NCBI RefSeq assembly: GCF_964340395.1
Contig: NC_135557.1
Coordinates: 13,935,161-13,999,160 of the forward strand
Length of the DNA: 64,000 nt
From: Glandiceps talaboti
Lineage: Eukaryota > Hemichordata > Enteropneusta > Spengelidae
Reading direction: 5' to 3'
This document shows positions 32,229-46,600 of the stretch, piece by piece. A model generated the notes under the pieces. That model ran no database searches. It was not told the origin of the DNA and was given only the letters and a program-made list of their open reading frames with translations. Both the position numbers and the translations under genes were made by a program. Each line of letters starts with the position of its first letter. The first letter of the stretch is position 1.

Positions 32229-32456
32229 CTTGGCGTGATTACCATTTTTGAGATGTGTAATACATATTATCTACGGGATGTAAACTTAGCATAGACAAAT
32301 AAATGGCATATAGTCATGTCAGCCGTATTGGAGCAACACCATGTCTTTTGATTGGTTTATCATTTATGCATTTAAATATCAACTAATATTTGTTCAAAAT
32401 TATTATGTCATCTCTGCCTCTGCTGCCTCTACATGCATCGTCTGCCTGTCTTCTGC
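31733..32456. terminator. 3' region of the NlpC/P60-like gene with 40-A tract
   Basis: The first AATAAA is at 32026-32031, about 290 bp after the stop, a reasonable poly(A) signal. A pure A40 run at 32185-32224 follows. It could be a retrotransposon tail or simple slippage; no retroelement body was recognised next to it. Confidence 0.45.
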
Positions 32457-32560
32457 CTGTCTGTCTGTATCTGTCTGTATCACTATCAGTCTCTATGTAG
32501 CTGTCTGTCTGTCTGTCTGTCTGTCTGTCTGCCTGCCTGTCTCTCTCTCCCTCCCTCCCT

Positions 32561-32651
<91 letters not shown>
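32457..32651. repeat. (CTGT)n then (CT)n microsatellite
   Basis: CTGT units give way to CCCT and then about 40 CT units. The ORFs of SLSLSL and its reverse (RERERE) are artefacts. Confidence 0.97.
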
Positions 32652-32653
<2 letters not shown>

Positions 32654-33304
32654 CACCCCCTCCCTGCGACATAAAGATATTTTGAAATGTAGATTTATGA
32701 TATAGATACGCCATGAAAAATCATCAAATCTGTTTATGTCATTTCTAAACCCAATTTGCTTTATTTGGCTGAACTTGATCTATCACATTGAATTCGAACA
32801 TACAGATATATACGTTTGGATGGTCACATCACCTACGCTCTTCTTTTTCTAACCCACACAACATCAGGTATCATGCTAGATTGAAGACGATAAACTTAAC
32901 AAAACACAGAATGAATGTGTTTTACCTGCCATACATAAGAAGTATTTCCATTCCATCTAAAGGTGTTAATTATGGAGTATTTTGATTGTTGATGGGTGTT
33001 AAATATGAAGTATTCATTTTGAGTCACAAAGACTGGCAAGTGCTGAAGAAGATTACACTATAAATGTCAAGTACTTTGTTTTCATTTGATAGCTAACTGG
33101 GCTTCCTCATTACTTGCTATTATATGTTATTACATGAATACAACATGTTTTTCAATGCCAGGTTAGTACAGCGATATTCACACTGTAATGTTTTGAAAGA
33201 GTCCATTGTGAGTATGATATTCGATTTACCTCACATATCTTGAATATGACCTATCGCTATCAGTGTTACCTATTAAACCCACACTGTATGAAGATTTGAC
33301 CAGA

Positions 33305-33735
33305 CTACCCAACACTGCATGAACATTCAGACCACATTGTTACTCACCACTGTATGAGCACTTTGTCTACTGTTACTCACCACTGTATGAGCACTTTGTC
33401 TACTGTTACCCACCATTGTATGCACACTTTGATTAATGTTGCCAACCATTGTGTGAACACTCTGTTTAATGTTACCAACCATTGTGTGAACACTTTGTTT
33501 AATGTTGCCAACCATTGTGTGAACACTTTGACTAGTGTTACCAACCATTGTGTGAACAATTTGTCGAGTGTTGCCAACCATTGTATGAACACTTTGTCCA
33601 GTGTTGCCAACCATTGTATGAACACTTTGTCTAGTGTTACCAACCATTGTATGAACACTTTGTCCAGTGTTAACAACCATTGTGTACACACTTTGTCTAG
33701 TGTTACCAACCACTGCGTGAATACCTTGTTAATCT
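33305..33735. repeat. 33-bp minisatellite, about 13 units
   Basis: Units of about 33 bp (TTACCAACCATTGTATGAAC plus ACTTTGTCTAGTG) with point variants. Because 33 is divisible by three and the unit has few stops, three overlapping ORFs of 128-142 codons stay open on both strands, each an 11-residue repeat. No start context, splice signal or signal peptide supports translation. Confidence 0.92.
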
Positions 33736-35548
33736 TGGACTCACCGATGCCTTCACATTTCATTACTGGAACAAGCCATTAAAGAAGCAAGTCCACTTGT
33801 TATCAAAGAGTACCAATATTTACACATGTGATGATGGGCTCTTACATAACACAAGTAAACAGTGTAGTTCACAGCGTAAGATCATTTCTAAGGAGTGGGT
33901 CAATTGAGGCAAACCTTATCTCCGTCTTATATCAGTTGTTATCAATTTATTAGGCTATTATAAGTAACACTACAAACAGCTTTAGAGATGCAAACAACTT
34001 TTATGACACCCGTTTTCGTCAGGCAAGCCCGCGGGTTTGTTGCACTTGGACCGTTAATGGCTTGTGAATGTCATGTTGTGGACTCTGACCTGCAAGAGTA
34101 TACGGTTTGTCAAACATGAATAGAAAGAAATCGACATGAATGAGTTGACAAAAAGTAGTTATATTTTTATAGAATATTTTTAATGACGTATTTCGTGATA
34201 TTTAAGTGTTTGAGTGCTCGTTCAGTCGATACTTGGGAAATATCAAAAAATGGTTTCATAAATCTAACCATCTCGTTATTTTCTCGCGTCTCTATATTGC
34301 CATAATTATAGTTCATATATTGTGTATTTAATGAAAGATACTCATTATAAAGAAGTTGGCATGTAGACTAAACAAATTAAAATGTGTTTCTGATAAGGCA
34401 AAAAATGTGCTGTTTTTGGTCAGCGCCTGCATCACTTAAATACCCACGCGTCATTTTTAGTACGTTTGTCCAGCCCATGCTGTCTGCAGATCCGGTGGGG
34501 GGGGGGCATAAAAACAACCCTACTTCAGTGACAACAACTGAATAGCCAATTATGAACAAACAAATGACATCTGCCCCACATACACACTTGCTCTAATGTA
34601 CTAAATAAAGAGAACAGTAACTGCCATAAATGGTAGATTGAAAGACAGGTTTGTTGAAAAAAATCACGTCGTCGCACCACTTTGAACAAAATGTCCAGAC
34701 AAAAAAACTATTTTTTTTGGCCTAAAATGGCCTCTGAAAATAGGGTAGGTGGGTCATATATTTTTGATTTTTTTAAATATATTGTTTCGACCTAAAAACA
34801 AACATCTCTGAAGAAAGAAAACAGGCTAGCGTGAAATTTTCTTCCCCCAGTGATGTCTATACATATTTTATCATATCTCTCACAGAAGGGGAATTCTGCT
34901 GACCGTCATCTTGTTTGTTTTTGGGGCGAAGCAGTTCCTTATCTTTTTGTTTTGTTTTAAATGTTTAAAAACATATTTAGGGTCGGAAGCTTTAACGAAG
35001 GTTGGTCGGGTTGTTTTTATTTAGATTTAGTTACGTTTACGTAATACAAACCAGAACGTTACTAACTTGTGAATCGAGTGTAATTAGCATAACTGTTAAT
35101 GTTACTTAATATAAGTATGTTAAACACGAGTTGGTATGCACGTGACCAAATACGTCATTCAACATCAGGCCGGAAAACAAGTATAGTAATATATAGCTAT
35201 TATTCAAATAGACTAAACAATCTGAGTTTCAACCAGATTGATTTTTATCTCTCGAGGGACAGCATCGGAAGCAAGTTTCAAAACTCTGTCAGACTCTGTG
35301 CGTATTTTACTGATACAGGAAAAAGGTAAAGTACACTTCTTTTTAGTTTATGAGTGTGTCTGTTACAACGTAGAGTTTGAGCAATTCTTGTCTGCCTTTA
35401 AACGTGTTGACGCTTTTGAAAGCAAAATATTTGTCTAATTTCTTTTAAAACTAGAATCGACGTTTGCGAAAACAGTTCAATGACTTGAGGTATTGGTGAG
35501 GAAATAGTCTATGTTGAAAGGGATACATACATAAAAACAGAATTCTCT
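33736..35548. other. no gene seen
   Basis: Intergenic. A G-rich run lies at 34495-34508. A fragment near 34690-34800 (GGCCTAAAATGGCC, TAGGGTAGGTGGGT) recalls the MITE family at 29352 and 35549. A possible exon end (GAAAAAG|GTAAAG at about 35326) could be a non-coding first exon of the receptor gene, but nothing else supports that. Confidence 0.35.
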
Positions 35549-35907
35549 TTAGGCCTAAGAAAATTGTGTGGTTCCGATTAACCTCAATTTTACAATACGA
35601 GGGATAGGTAGATTTTTAAATAATGTTTTCATGTGTGAGCGAGTGTCTAGTTCAGGTAGTTATCTGTTCCGTTGTTTTCCATATGGTCTCTGTCCTGTTG
35701 GGTTCTTCCCATCAGATGTACAGCCATTACAGATTGGAAGAACAGTTTTATATTGTCTTTTTTAATTGATGTCAGTTTCCGCCTCCTCCACATTTTAGCG
35801 ATTATTTTCATTTTTTCTCGAATAGGTATACGTTTAGGGTTTAGGGTCGGCAGTGAAAAACTAGGTGGGGTTGGGTAACTGGAACCAAACATTTTTTTAA
35901 GCCTTAT
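35549..35907 (+). mobile_element. TIR MITE family (GTGGTTCCGATT), copy 2
   Basis: Starts TTAGGCCTAAGAAAATTGTG then GTGGTTCCGATT, and ends GGTAACTGGAACCAAACATT then TTTAAGCCTTA. The ends are inverted repeats of each other with a few mismatches. Non-coding. Confidence 0.75.
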
Positions 35908-36099
35908 TGGCAAGTTAACTGCAGGCTGAATACTTATTATCAACAGCACCTATAAACATCCAAACGACATTGATTGTTTTGTTTGTTTTTGTAAAGTGTA
36001 TATAATAATAGTATATAGCTATGATTATTTCTATGATTCAAGTAAAAAATGAAATAGCTATAAAAACTGCCCCAACATGTACAGATCTTAGGCTAGAAC

Positions 36100-36441
36100 T
36101 ATAATGTTGGGTTCTTATATAGCGCTTTCCCACGCTGTGCTCAAAGCGCTTTACAATTATTACCCCTGGCTCGGATCAGAACGGCACAACGGCCCTTTAG
36201 TCTTCCTGAACTCCCCGGGGAGCATACAATCCATTGCAGCCATTTAAGCGCATAGGATTAAAGTCTTCACATTGCAACATGCATCCCACCAGGTCCCCAA
36301 TTATACAGCTGGGTTGACTAAGGCACAATTGTGGTTTAAATCTTGCCCAAGGACTTTAGTCACTCGGAAACAAACAGGGCTTGAACCTGCAACCTGTAGA
36401 TTCAAAGCCGGTCACGCTAACCATTCACCCACCATGACTCC
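36100..36441 (-). mobile_element. tRNA-derived SINE, copy 5
   Basis: Plus strand starts ATAATGTTGGGTTCTTATAT, then AGCGCTTTCCC...AAAGCGCTTTACA, and ends CACCATGACTCC. Family body words are intact, and the tRNA-like head reads on the minus strand. Confidence 0.8.
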
Positions 36442-36964
36442 AAAGTACTATATGACACATGATATCTTTTTTTTTTACAATAAATCCCTTTTACTTAGAT
36501 ACACGAGGTGAGGTCTTGTATTGGCTTTGGAATCAACTCAGTCATGACATTATATATGCGGAGAACGTGTTATCATTTACATAATTGCTTTCATTATTTT
36601 ATTACCAGAAGTTTGTGAATCCTTTTGAATCTACTGTCTTTTATACATTGTCTTCTGTTTGTAAATGTCATCAGTGCAAAAGTGTTTGATGTCAATAAAT
36701 TTGTTATTAATTTCCGTTGTTGTACATTCACTTTAATGATTTATTTTAGAACTGATGTAATTTTGATGTTGGTTTGACACTAGTGGAGATGCTTGTCACC
36801 TATTTGTCCATTCCCTTTACAGGCTGTCTTTTGTATATTGTTTGTTTGTCGCTATGTTTTGGGTATATGTATGGTCTTTCTGCCCTCTTGTAGTTTATTG
36901 TACATGTTATTTTCATTTTTATTATTGTCTAATTTTGACTTGCCTGTGATGAAGCGTAATAAAT

Positions 36965-37107
36965 GAGTAAATAAATAAATAAATAAACAAACAAACAAAC
37001 AAACAAACAAACAAACAAACAAACACACAAACAAACAAACAAACAAACAAACAAACAAACAAACAAACAAACAAACAAACAAACAAACAAATAAACAAAC
37101 AAACAAA

Positions 37108-37142
<35 letters not shown>

Positions 37143-37143
37143 A
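36965..37143. repeat. (AAAT)n/(AAAC)n microsatellite
   Basis: AAAT units, about 30 AAAC units, then AAAT units again. The minus-strand FVCL/LFVC ORFs are artefacts. Confidence 0.97.
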
Positions 37144-37437
37144 TATGGAATCTGATAATAAATTCTTAAAACGTAGATAAAACAGATATAGGTCTTTAGT
37201 TGGATCTATGAGGCGTATGGAATCTGACAACAAATTCTTAAAACGTAGGTATAGGTCTTTAGTTGGTTCTGTAAGATATGTGGAATCGGACAATGAATTC
37301 TCAAAACATAGATAAACAGTTGTAGGTGTTTCTTTGGATCTATGAGATGTGTGGAATCTGACAATAAATTCTTAAAACGTAGATACAATGGATATAGGTC
37401 TTTACTTGGATCTATGACATGTACGGAATCTGAAAAT
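37144..37437. repeat. ~73-bp tandem repeat, four units
   Basis: Units contain GGAATCTGA-AA-AAATTCTTAAAACGTAGAT and ATAGGTCTTTAGTTGGATCT. They lie directly between the AAAC microsatellite and the receptor gene, ending about 60 bp before its first recognised exon. Confidence 0.88.
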
Positions 37438-37514
37438 GGTTTCCCTTAAAAAAAACTACAACTATTAACGAATATATACATTATTTTAATTTCAGTATAT
37501 CAATAGATGCAGGC

Positions 37515-38056
37515 ATGGGTAGATTGACATACTGGTGTATATTCACTGTCGTCGTTATGGTAACCATGGTCTCATGTCAGTCAGGCGATGATTCCGACTC
37601 CTACGACTCCAGCTATGAAGAGTCTGACATGATGGAAGCGTGCTATGATATATATACTGAGCGAAGACTTGACTCCTGTAGTGCTCAATCTGGTCAGCCT
37701 GTCTGTAACGCCACCATACTTCAGGATGTAGGTGAATTTGGAATAATGAGCTGCCATTGTGATGCTGATTGTTTAGCGATGGGAGACTGTTGCTATGACT
37801 ACATAGAGTTATGTTTGGCTCCATCAAAAAATACTTCAACCCATAGTCCTCAGAACGTAGGGTATTCTGCTGTTAGTGACAAAGTCATGTACCAACCTAT
37901 GGATGTTTGTGTACACACCGTATTTGGAGGTGTTACAATGAAACAAAACTGTCCTGAACATTGGGTTGATCATCACACCCGGTTCCAGTGTACATCTCCT
38001 ATTACTCTTGAAGGTATGTATGTATGTATGTATGTATGTATGTATGTATGTATGTA

Positions 38057-38105
<49 letters not shown>

Positions 38106-38117
38106 ATGTATGTATGT

Positions 38118-38157
<40 letters not shown>

Positions 38158-38160
38158 ATG

Positions 38161-38191
<31 letters not shown>

Positions 38192-40321
38192 TAAATAACT
38201 GTTGATGTGTACGTACGTACGTATGTATGTATATGTGTGTGTGTGCGTGCGAGCGTACGTTCGTGCGTGTATGAATGTATGTATGTTTGTATGTATGTAT
38301 GTATGTATGTATGTATGTATGTATGTATGTATGTATGTATGCATATGTGTATGAATACATACGTACAGTAACTTACATAATTTTACTTGCGAACATAAGT
38401 GAATTAGAATGGATATGTAACTCATTTCCTGTTGTAGAAAATAATCATTTCGATAAAAGGCAAAAATTGATACAAACACGAACGATAAGAAAAAAATCAT
38501 TCATTAAATAATTTCACTAACAGTGTGTTAAAACATTGTTCCTCTATATTGTGCTTTATAGAATACTCCCTACGAGTTGTACCCGTTACTGGTCCAGATG
38601 GTACAGTATTTCGAAATATATTCTGTGCAACCTGCAATGGTGTGACTGAACAAGATATGGAAATATGGCAAGCTTTATGGGTTTGTCAAATTTCTGATAA
38701 TCTTCCGTACAACTTGTTCATTAGTGTAAGAAATTTGGACTTTAATCAGACTGTTAAGAGAGCTAATTCGAAATATGATTACAGACATTGTTATGTCAGA
38801 CCTGTCCTCAAAGAGAACTCGATAGCAAATGTAAGATTGTGTACACTAAATATCATTGATAAATGTCCATCTTCAAATTCTACTGAAGAACCGCAACCAG
38901 GCGAACAAGAACTAGTTGCAGCAAAGTGTGCTTCGTATTATTCCTTGGTTGAAAAAGTTGATTACCTTGGACAAACAAAACAAATTTTCAAAAACGTACA
39001 TTGTGCTCTTTGTAATGGCGTATATATAGATAAATGTGGATCAAGTGGAAATTTTGCAAATCCGAAACTAGCGTATAGTCTGAGCATAATGTTTGATATG
39101 CCAAATTTACACGAGGCACGAATAAAATTGCCATTTCCAATGGAAACAAGGAGTTCACAAACAGAATTGTGCCCTACTGAAAGTTTTTTTGATCCATTCT
39201 TGATGAACTGTATAGAGCTTCGTAGTCATAATAACAGATTCCACGAGAATAGACCGATCATAACTTTCGATGCAAATTCAACAGAATTGAACAAATCCCT
39301 GGCAAATTCGGTCAACTCGACTGACAACTACCGTGAGTTATTGACGCCATCAATCAATTCATCGAAAAGCATAATTTCTGCTTGCAATAATTCGGAAGTT
39401 TTACGTCTCAATGTTTCCGAGTATAAGATTGAGGATGATATGCTGGTGTATCATTTCAAAGGTATTACATATATAACTACTGACTTTGTTGTCTCCGTTC
39501 AACTATTTGCTTACGTTTGCATTCCAGAGCTCAGCGTCGCTGAAGCAAAAAAATGGTTAATTTGGCTTACTATAGCCTGTTCCTCATTATCTATTGTTTG
39601 TCTTCTTGCACATGTAATTATTTACTGTACAAGGAACGACATACATAACTTTCCAAGGAAACTGATTTTGAATCTTGTCGTCTCATTGTTAGTCGCACAG
39701 GGTCTCTTTCTAGCAGGTATGGGAGTAAATGAATATCCAAAGCTGTGTTTCCCATTGGCTGTTTCCCTTCACTACACCTGGCTAACATCTTTCTGTTGGA
39801 TGGCAGTTATTAGCTTTGATATGTGTCGCACCTTTCGTTCCGTTAAGAAGTCATTATACGTGAGTCAAGGAAGAAAGTTTTTGATATTTTACTTAGTGAT
39901 AGGTTGGGGTCTACCTGCCATGATAGTTGCGTTTTTAGTTGCTATAGATACATGTGAATGTATAGGCTTTAGGGTCGGGTATGGTGCTGACAACGTCTGT
40001 TGGATTCGTAATACAACAGCCCTGATAGCATTCTTCATTGTTCCCATCGGCATTATACTGATCTTTAACAGCATATGTGGTATCCTTGTCATCAAGGCCA
40101 CGAGAAGTAACTCGACTAGTGTTAGACAGGGCAGTGTAGGGGGATGGCGAGGTCAGGTTATCCTATGTTTGAAGCTATTCATTATAATGGGTCTGTCGTG
40201 GTGCCTTGCCTTGATTGAAACCTTCATTGACAGTGTAGCACTGAGTTTCTTTGTCGTCTTGTTCAACTGTCTTCAGGGAGCTCTGATATTTGCAGCGTTT
40301 ATGTTGAGCTCGCTACTGTAG
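37515..40321 (+). CDS. somatomedin B-domain 7TM receptor (secretin/adhesion/Methuselah-like)
   Basis: Two coding exons, 37515-38013 and 38562-40321 (phase 1), 752 residues. An acceptor at 37495 shows a further 5' exon, probably non-coding. Residues 1-21 are a signal peptide. Residues 43-100 form a Cys-rich somatomedin B domain ending CHCDADCLAMGDCCYDYIELC-like. Then comes a long Cys-containing ectodomain with many N-glycosylation sites and two NIFCATCNG/NVHCALCNG blocks. Seven hydrophobic segments start near residue 497. Family marks are a Cys before TM3, CWI in the second extracellular loop, and NCLQGALIF in TM7, all typical of secretin-fold receptors. No GPS cleavage motif (C-x-W and HLT) is visible before TM1, so it is more like Methuselah-type than cleaved adhesion receptors. 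The protein stops right after TM7 (SSLL), so it lacks the usual helix 8 and tail. Ligand unknown. Confidence 0.88.
38014..38350. repeat. (GTAT)n/(GT)n microsatellite starting at the splice donor
   Basis: The intron of the receptor begins GTATGTATGTATG, so the donor site itself is the first unit of the array. The array runs, with GT and ACGT blocks, for most of the 548-bp intron. Confidence 0.95.
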
Positions 40322-41958
<1,637 letters not shown>

Positions 41959-42267
41959 CTCTATGTATCAGTTTTTCAAAAAAATGGTAAGCGGAATATG
42001 ATATTGCGTAATATTTAAAAATTTAATTCAATTTAATTTAATTTCAATTTATTTGTATGGTAGGACGACTTTCAAGGCTTAAAACTTATGAATGTTCTGA
42101 ATACGTCTTTCTCATTCTACCGTCACAAGTTTAGCCACGTGCACTGCAACATGTACAGATGGCGTGCTTTGATTGTTCGAGAAAGAATCTTTACTAATGT
42201 ATACCCTTCAAGTTGTGAACTCTTCACACCTATGCAAACGAGGAAGTATGTCATTAAAGCCCCTTCT

Positions 42268-42755
42268 TAGGCCTAAAAAATATAATTGTTTCGTTCCGGT
42301 TACCCGACCCCACCTAGTTTTCTTTTGCTTCCGACCATAAACTTTTGTGTACGTTTTCGCGAAAAAAATAATAAAATCGCAGAAATTGAGAAGTCTCACT
42401 AGAAATAGAGGATGCGGAAACTGACATCAACTTAAAAGGATAACATAAAACTTCCAATCTGTAATGGATGTACATGATGTTAAGAAACCAACAACACAGA
42501 GACCGTACACTATACGAAAAGTCATATTTGACCATGTCCTTCCACCGGGGTAAATCTTGGGCAGAGGGAGCGGGGAGCGATCACCCGGGGGGTAAATTAA
42601 GTCAAAGGTGGAACTTCGTCTCATACTCACCACATTTACACATCCTCGAGGCCTCTGCTCAAGTTTCACCCAGGTGGAAAGACATGGTGAAATATGACTT
42701 TTCGTATAGTGTACGGTCTCTGTGTTGTTGGTTTCTTAACATCATGTACATCCAT
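42268..42755 (-). mobile_element. composite: inverted MITE copy joined to an 83-bp-arm foldback
   Basis: 42268-~42500 matches the MITE of 29352/35549 in reverse (TTAGGCCTAAAAA, GTTCCGGTTACCC, CTTCCAATCTGTAATGG). From 42465-42547 the sequence is an arm whose reverse complement lies at 42673-42755 (ACAGAGACCGTACACTATAC against GTATAGTGTACGGTCTCTGT). The second arm thus ends inside what would be the MITE interior. Likely a rearranged or nested insertion. Confidence 0.7.
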
Positions 42756-43289
42756 GACTTGATTGCACCCTGAACAGTTTTCAATAACGTTTTCATAAAC
42801 ATATTTGTCTAGCACAGTATGGTGCACTTTATCCAAACGATTGTGAGTCCCCCTGATTTCATCTTATTACTATACTACGCTACGTATCGATAAAATAGGC
42901 CTCTAATTGACATTTGCAACGTCTAATTATTGGAATTTTAATAATTTGCTATGAATATCAAATTCCAGTTACAACTATTGCTCTGCTTTCAAGTTCCTAT
43001 GTAAGACTGATAGGTCATATTTGTGTACAATCTACGTGTGAAAATGTTTTGCTTAGATGAGTAATGATATTTCGTGAGATTTTTATACCAGGTACGGTAA
43101 CTACTGTGAGAATTTCTTTTCGTCTTTTGAATCACGTCTCTACATATATGTCAACGTTTTATGGGTTTGTAGTTTTGATTAACAAAGTGCAGATCTCTTC
43201 GTTGTGGTGGATCTGTTGCCTTTTATTTGGTCAAACAAGTACAATCAGTCAAACCTGCGTGAATGGATACGTGTTTGGATTAATATGGT

Positions 43290-43339
<50 letters not shown>

Positions 43340-44019
43340 CTATCTCTCTCTCACTCACTCACTCACTCACTCACTCACATATTTCTTGATCTATGAGTAC
43401 CGTGCAAACACTTGATCTTTATGAAAGTATTAAAGTTACAAGACCTATACATTTAATCACTCCGGATTTCCCTCCTCCTAATTTCCTTCTGTCGACCAAT
43501 TCAAAAGTAGTAGCAATTGTTAATGCGCAAATTGGCTTTGTTCTGTTCTTACAGCAAGAATACGGTTTGAACACAGGGTTTAATAAAAAATATATAATGT
43601 TTAATGCATGCATTTTTTACAAGTACAATGTGTTTGTTGATATATAGGCAATTCAATTTGAAAAATATTAGTTTTTACCAAGTGCAATACATTCCTAGAC
43701 TAGAACAACAAACCCCTCTTTCCCCCCCCCCCACCACTTCCCGTACATGTACACAGATGGCACGATTTGCTGATTGTTTTCGCTAATCTTCATGTTAATA
43801 ACGTATCGATACTACTTCAGTGACTGAAGGTGTGAACTACTACGCTAACACAGGGCTTTGATTTGACTGTCAACAGTAATCTTGACTTTTAACTAGTATT
43901 GTCGCTTAAAGATAGTGTGAGTTGGACGTTCTATGAAGTCAAGACTCGTCAGTGTGTAACGCGCGTTCTGTATGTGCGTTGTACATGTTGGCTAATTAGA
44001 TTGTATGTTAAAGGATTCG

Positions 44020-44100
<81 letters not shown>

Positions 44101-45106
44101 TTATTCCCACGTACAAAAAAAAAATGTGATACAGAACAGAACTAAATATCCTTATGTATATACATAAACGTGTTATTCGGGAAAAGGGTGTGGAAGTAGT
44201 TGTTACACAACTAATCAAGTCCTCCCCTCACAAAACATATGACACTTATCATTTAATTTTGCCCTGTTTCAATCAAGACTATTTAACGTGGTAGATGATA
44301 CATGGAAATACACTGAAATTACAAAATAAATTAAACATGAGCTCTAGATCCCGAAACAACCAGACTGTAGACATTTTTTAAATTCCCGCTTAAACTCTGA
44401 CCTGCATTGTATGTGCACACAATTAGTATTTAAATAAAACATTTCAGAATTTCTTTTAGGAATACGACAAAATGTAATCAGCGTCTGAATGCAGACTAGG
44501 ATTTCATATTCGAGGAAAGTTAGAGATGACCCTTAGCAAGATTGATAGCAAGATTTCTTACTCTACTAATTACGTATTGTCGTAAAGATCATATTAAAAC
44601 ACCCACATATCTGGGGTGTTATTTCCTGTAAACTTGACGCGATGCTGACTTCAAACATTCAAGTTATTGTTCGATAAACAATGTGACGTATGACAGCAAA
44701 GGTGTTATCACAAATACTTATCACCTTTCATTTTCCATCAAATATGTCTCCATTCCCTCTTGTAAGCATGACACCCACGCTTTATACAATACATTAATTA
44801 GCCACAATGGTCTGCCCCCCCCCCCAACAAATTAGTGCTGTACGTTCACGTCGACGTTCACTTATCAACTTCGAATGCCGTACCACACCAGTATTACTTC
44901 CCTCTTGTAAGCATGTCATCTGGTATTTTACACAATATACCAATTAAGAGTATTAGGGTACCCAATTTATTATTTACTGTTCGAAAGCACCTTTAACAGC
45001 TTGGCATCATGACACCAATCTTTGAAATATGGTGGTTTATACTGAACAACAACATGGATTGAAAGCTATATGCTATATGTTCATTTCCACCCGGTCGTAC
45101 TCGACG
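42756..45106. repeat. gene-free stretch with simple repeats
   Basis: No conserved ORF. Simple repeats: (CTGT)n then (CTCA)n at 43285-43379, and (AAT)n at 44022-44102. A poly-C run lies near 43723-43732 and another near 44815-44825. Confidence 0.7.
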
Positions 45107-45480
45107 TACATACATACATACATACATACATACATACATACATACATACATACATACATACATACATACATACATACATACATACATACATACATGAATA
45201 CATACACATACATACATACATACCCAACACACACACATACATACATACATACATACATACATACATACATACATACATACACATACATACATACATACAT
45301 ACATACATACATACATACATACATACATACATACATACATACATACACACATACATGCACACACACATACATACATACATACATACATACATACATACAT
45401 ACATACATACATACATACATACATACATACATACATACATACATACATACATACATACATACATACATACATACATACAT
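45107..45480. repeat. (ACAT)n microsatellite
   Basis: About 370 bp of ACAT units with a few CACA and CCAACAC interruptions. Overlapping ORFs on both strands (up to 212 residues) are artefacts. Confidence 0.98.
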
Positions 45481-46600
45481 AGTAGTTAGTAAAGTTGAAA
45501 AATTAGGCGATATATGTATAATTTGAAGTTTGAGGGAGCCAGGTGAGGTGGGTACGGGAGGGGAAATCCCCTCCCGCCCCTGGACTAAAATAATGCTTTT
45601 TGGTGCTATTTTAACATGCCAGTGTAGTAATAATGCACGAGTGAATGTCAACCCCCACCCCCTGGGGCAAATGCCCCACCCCTGGGGCAAGACATTCTGT
45701 AAAATCCCCACCTAAGACAAGTAAAACTCCCAACATTTCCCCCACCCCAATGGGTTGGGCATTCAAAAATTCTGACTGACACACAACCACTCTTTTACGT
45801 CCGTGAAAATGACTAGGGAGGTCAATGTGAGGCAATTGCCCCACCCCCTCGGGCATTGTTTCATGGCAAACACGGTCTTATCCGCCACATTTGTCCCGTA
45901 TCGCCCGAGGTGGGGTCCCTCGGGCATTACATTGACTCGTGCATAATACTACTTGAAATTTGAGTAGCCACCCCTTTCACTCCCAAGTATTTGAGTGACC
46001 CCTCTATTCCTCTGACCCCCCCCCCCCCCCGGTCATAAATAATGACGGCTCCCTTACTGAGATGGTCGCTCTAGCTTTAGTCATTGGAGCTGGGGGAGTA
46101 GAGGGGCAGTTTGATATTCAACTCCAAAGCACCGGCCCCAGTCAGTTAAAAATGTCCTGTGCTGTGTCATGGCATGGTCAACATCACACCCTAGCGCCCT
46201 CAACGATACCTTTTTCCACAGGTCATTTAAGGTCAGAGTTCTGTTGTAGATAATGGCGGATTGAAAGGAAGGAACTGGGAAGAGACGTACTACTTCTTGA
46301 ACTGCGGTAGGTCAGATGAATATATTTGGTCTATGTTCGGACCATGAACCCCTTTCGTTAGATGGCTGTAAAATATGTAATCACATCAACGGCGGCGTGC
46401 ACGTGTTTGACTACCAGTATGCACCCGTCGGACGACGTGCGCAGCACCACTACTGAAAACGTGTGATCGGAGCATGTGGTCATGGAAGTATATCACACCT
46501 ATGTAAGGTCAATAATTTAACCTTCCCAAGGGCATTGCTATTGCGAACTTGGTTTTGGACGATTTGTAGCCACATATAACAGAATATAAATACCACATGA
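45481..46600. repeat. diverged inverted repeat at 45624-45951 and gene-free flank
   Basis: Arms: TAATAATGCACGAGTGAATG near 45627 against CATTGACTCGTGCATAATAC near 45929. C-rich, GGGGCA-containing sequence lies between them (CCCTGGGGCAAATGCCCC). Probably an old foldback element. A C-run lies at 46017-46030. The 63-codon ORF at 46062 has a hydrophobic start but no recognisable domain. Confidence 0.55.

Noticed and set aside
33327-33782. Repeat-protein gene on either strand
   Set aside because: Open frames follow from a 33-bp minisatellite; there is no signal peptide, splice signal or flanking coding sequence.
46062-46253. Small secreted protein (63 codons with hydrophobic start)
   Set aside because: No domain or conserved motif was recognised, and it lies next to diverged repeats.
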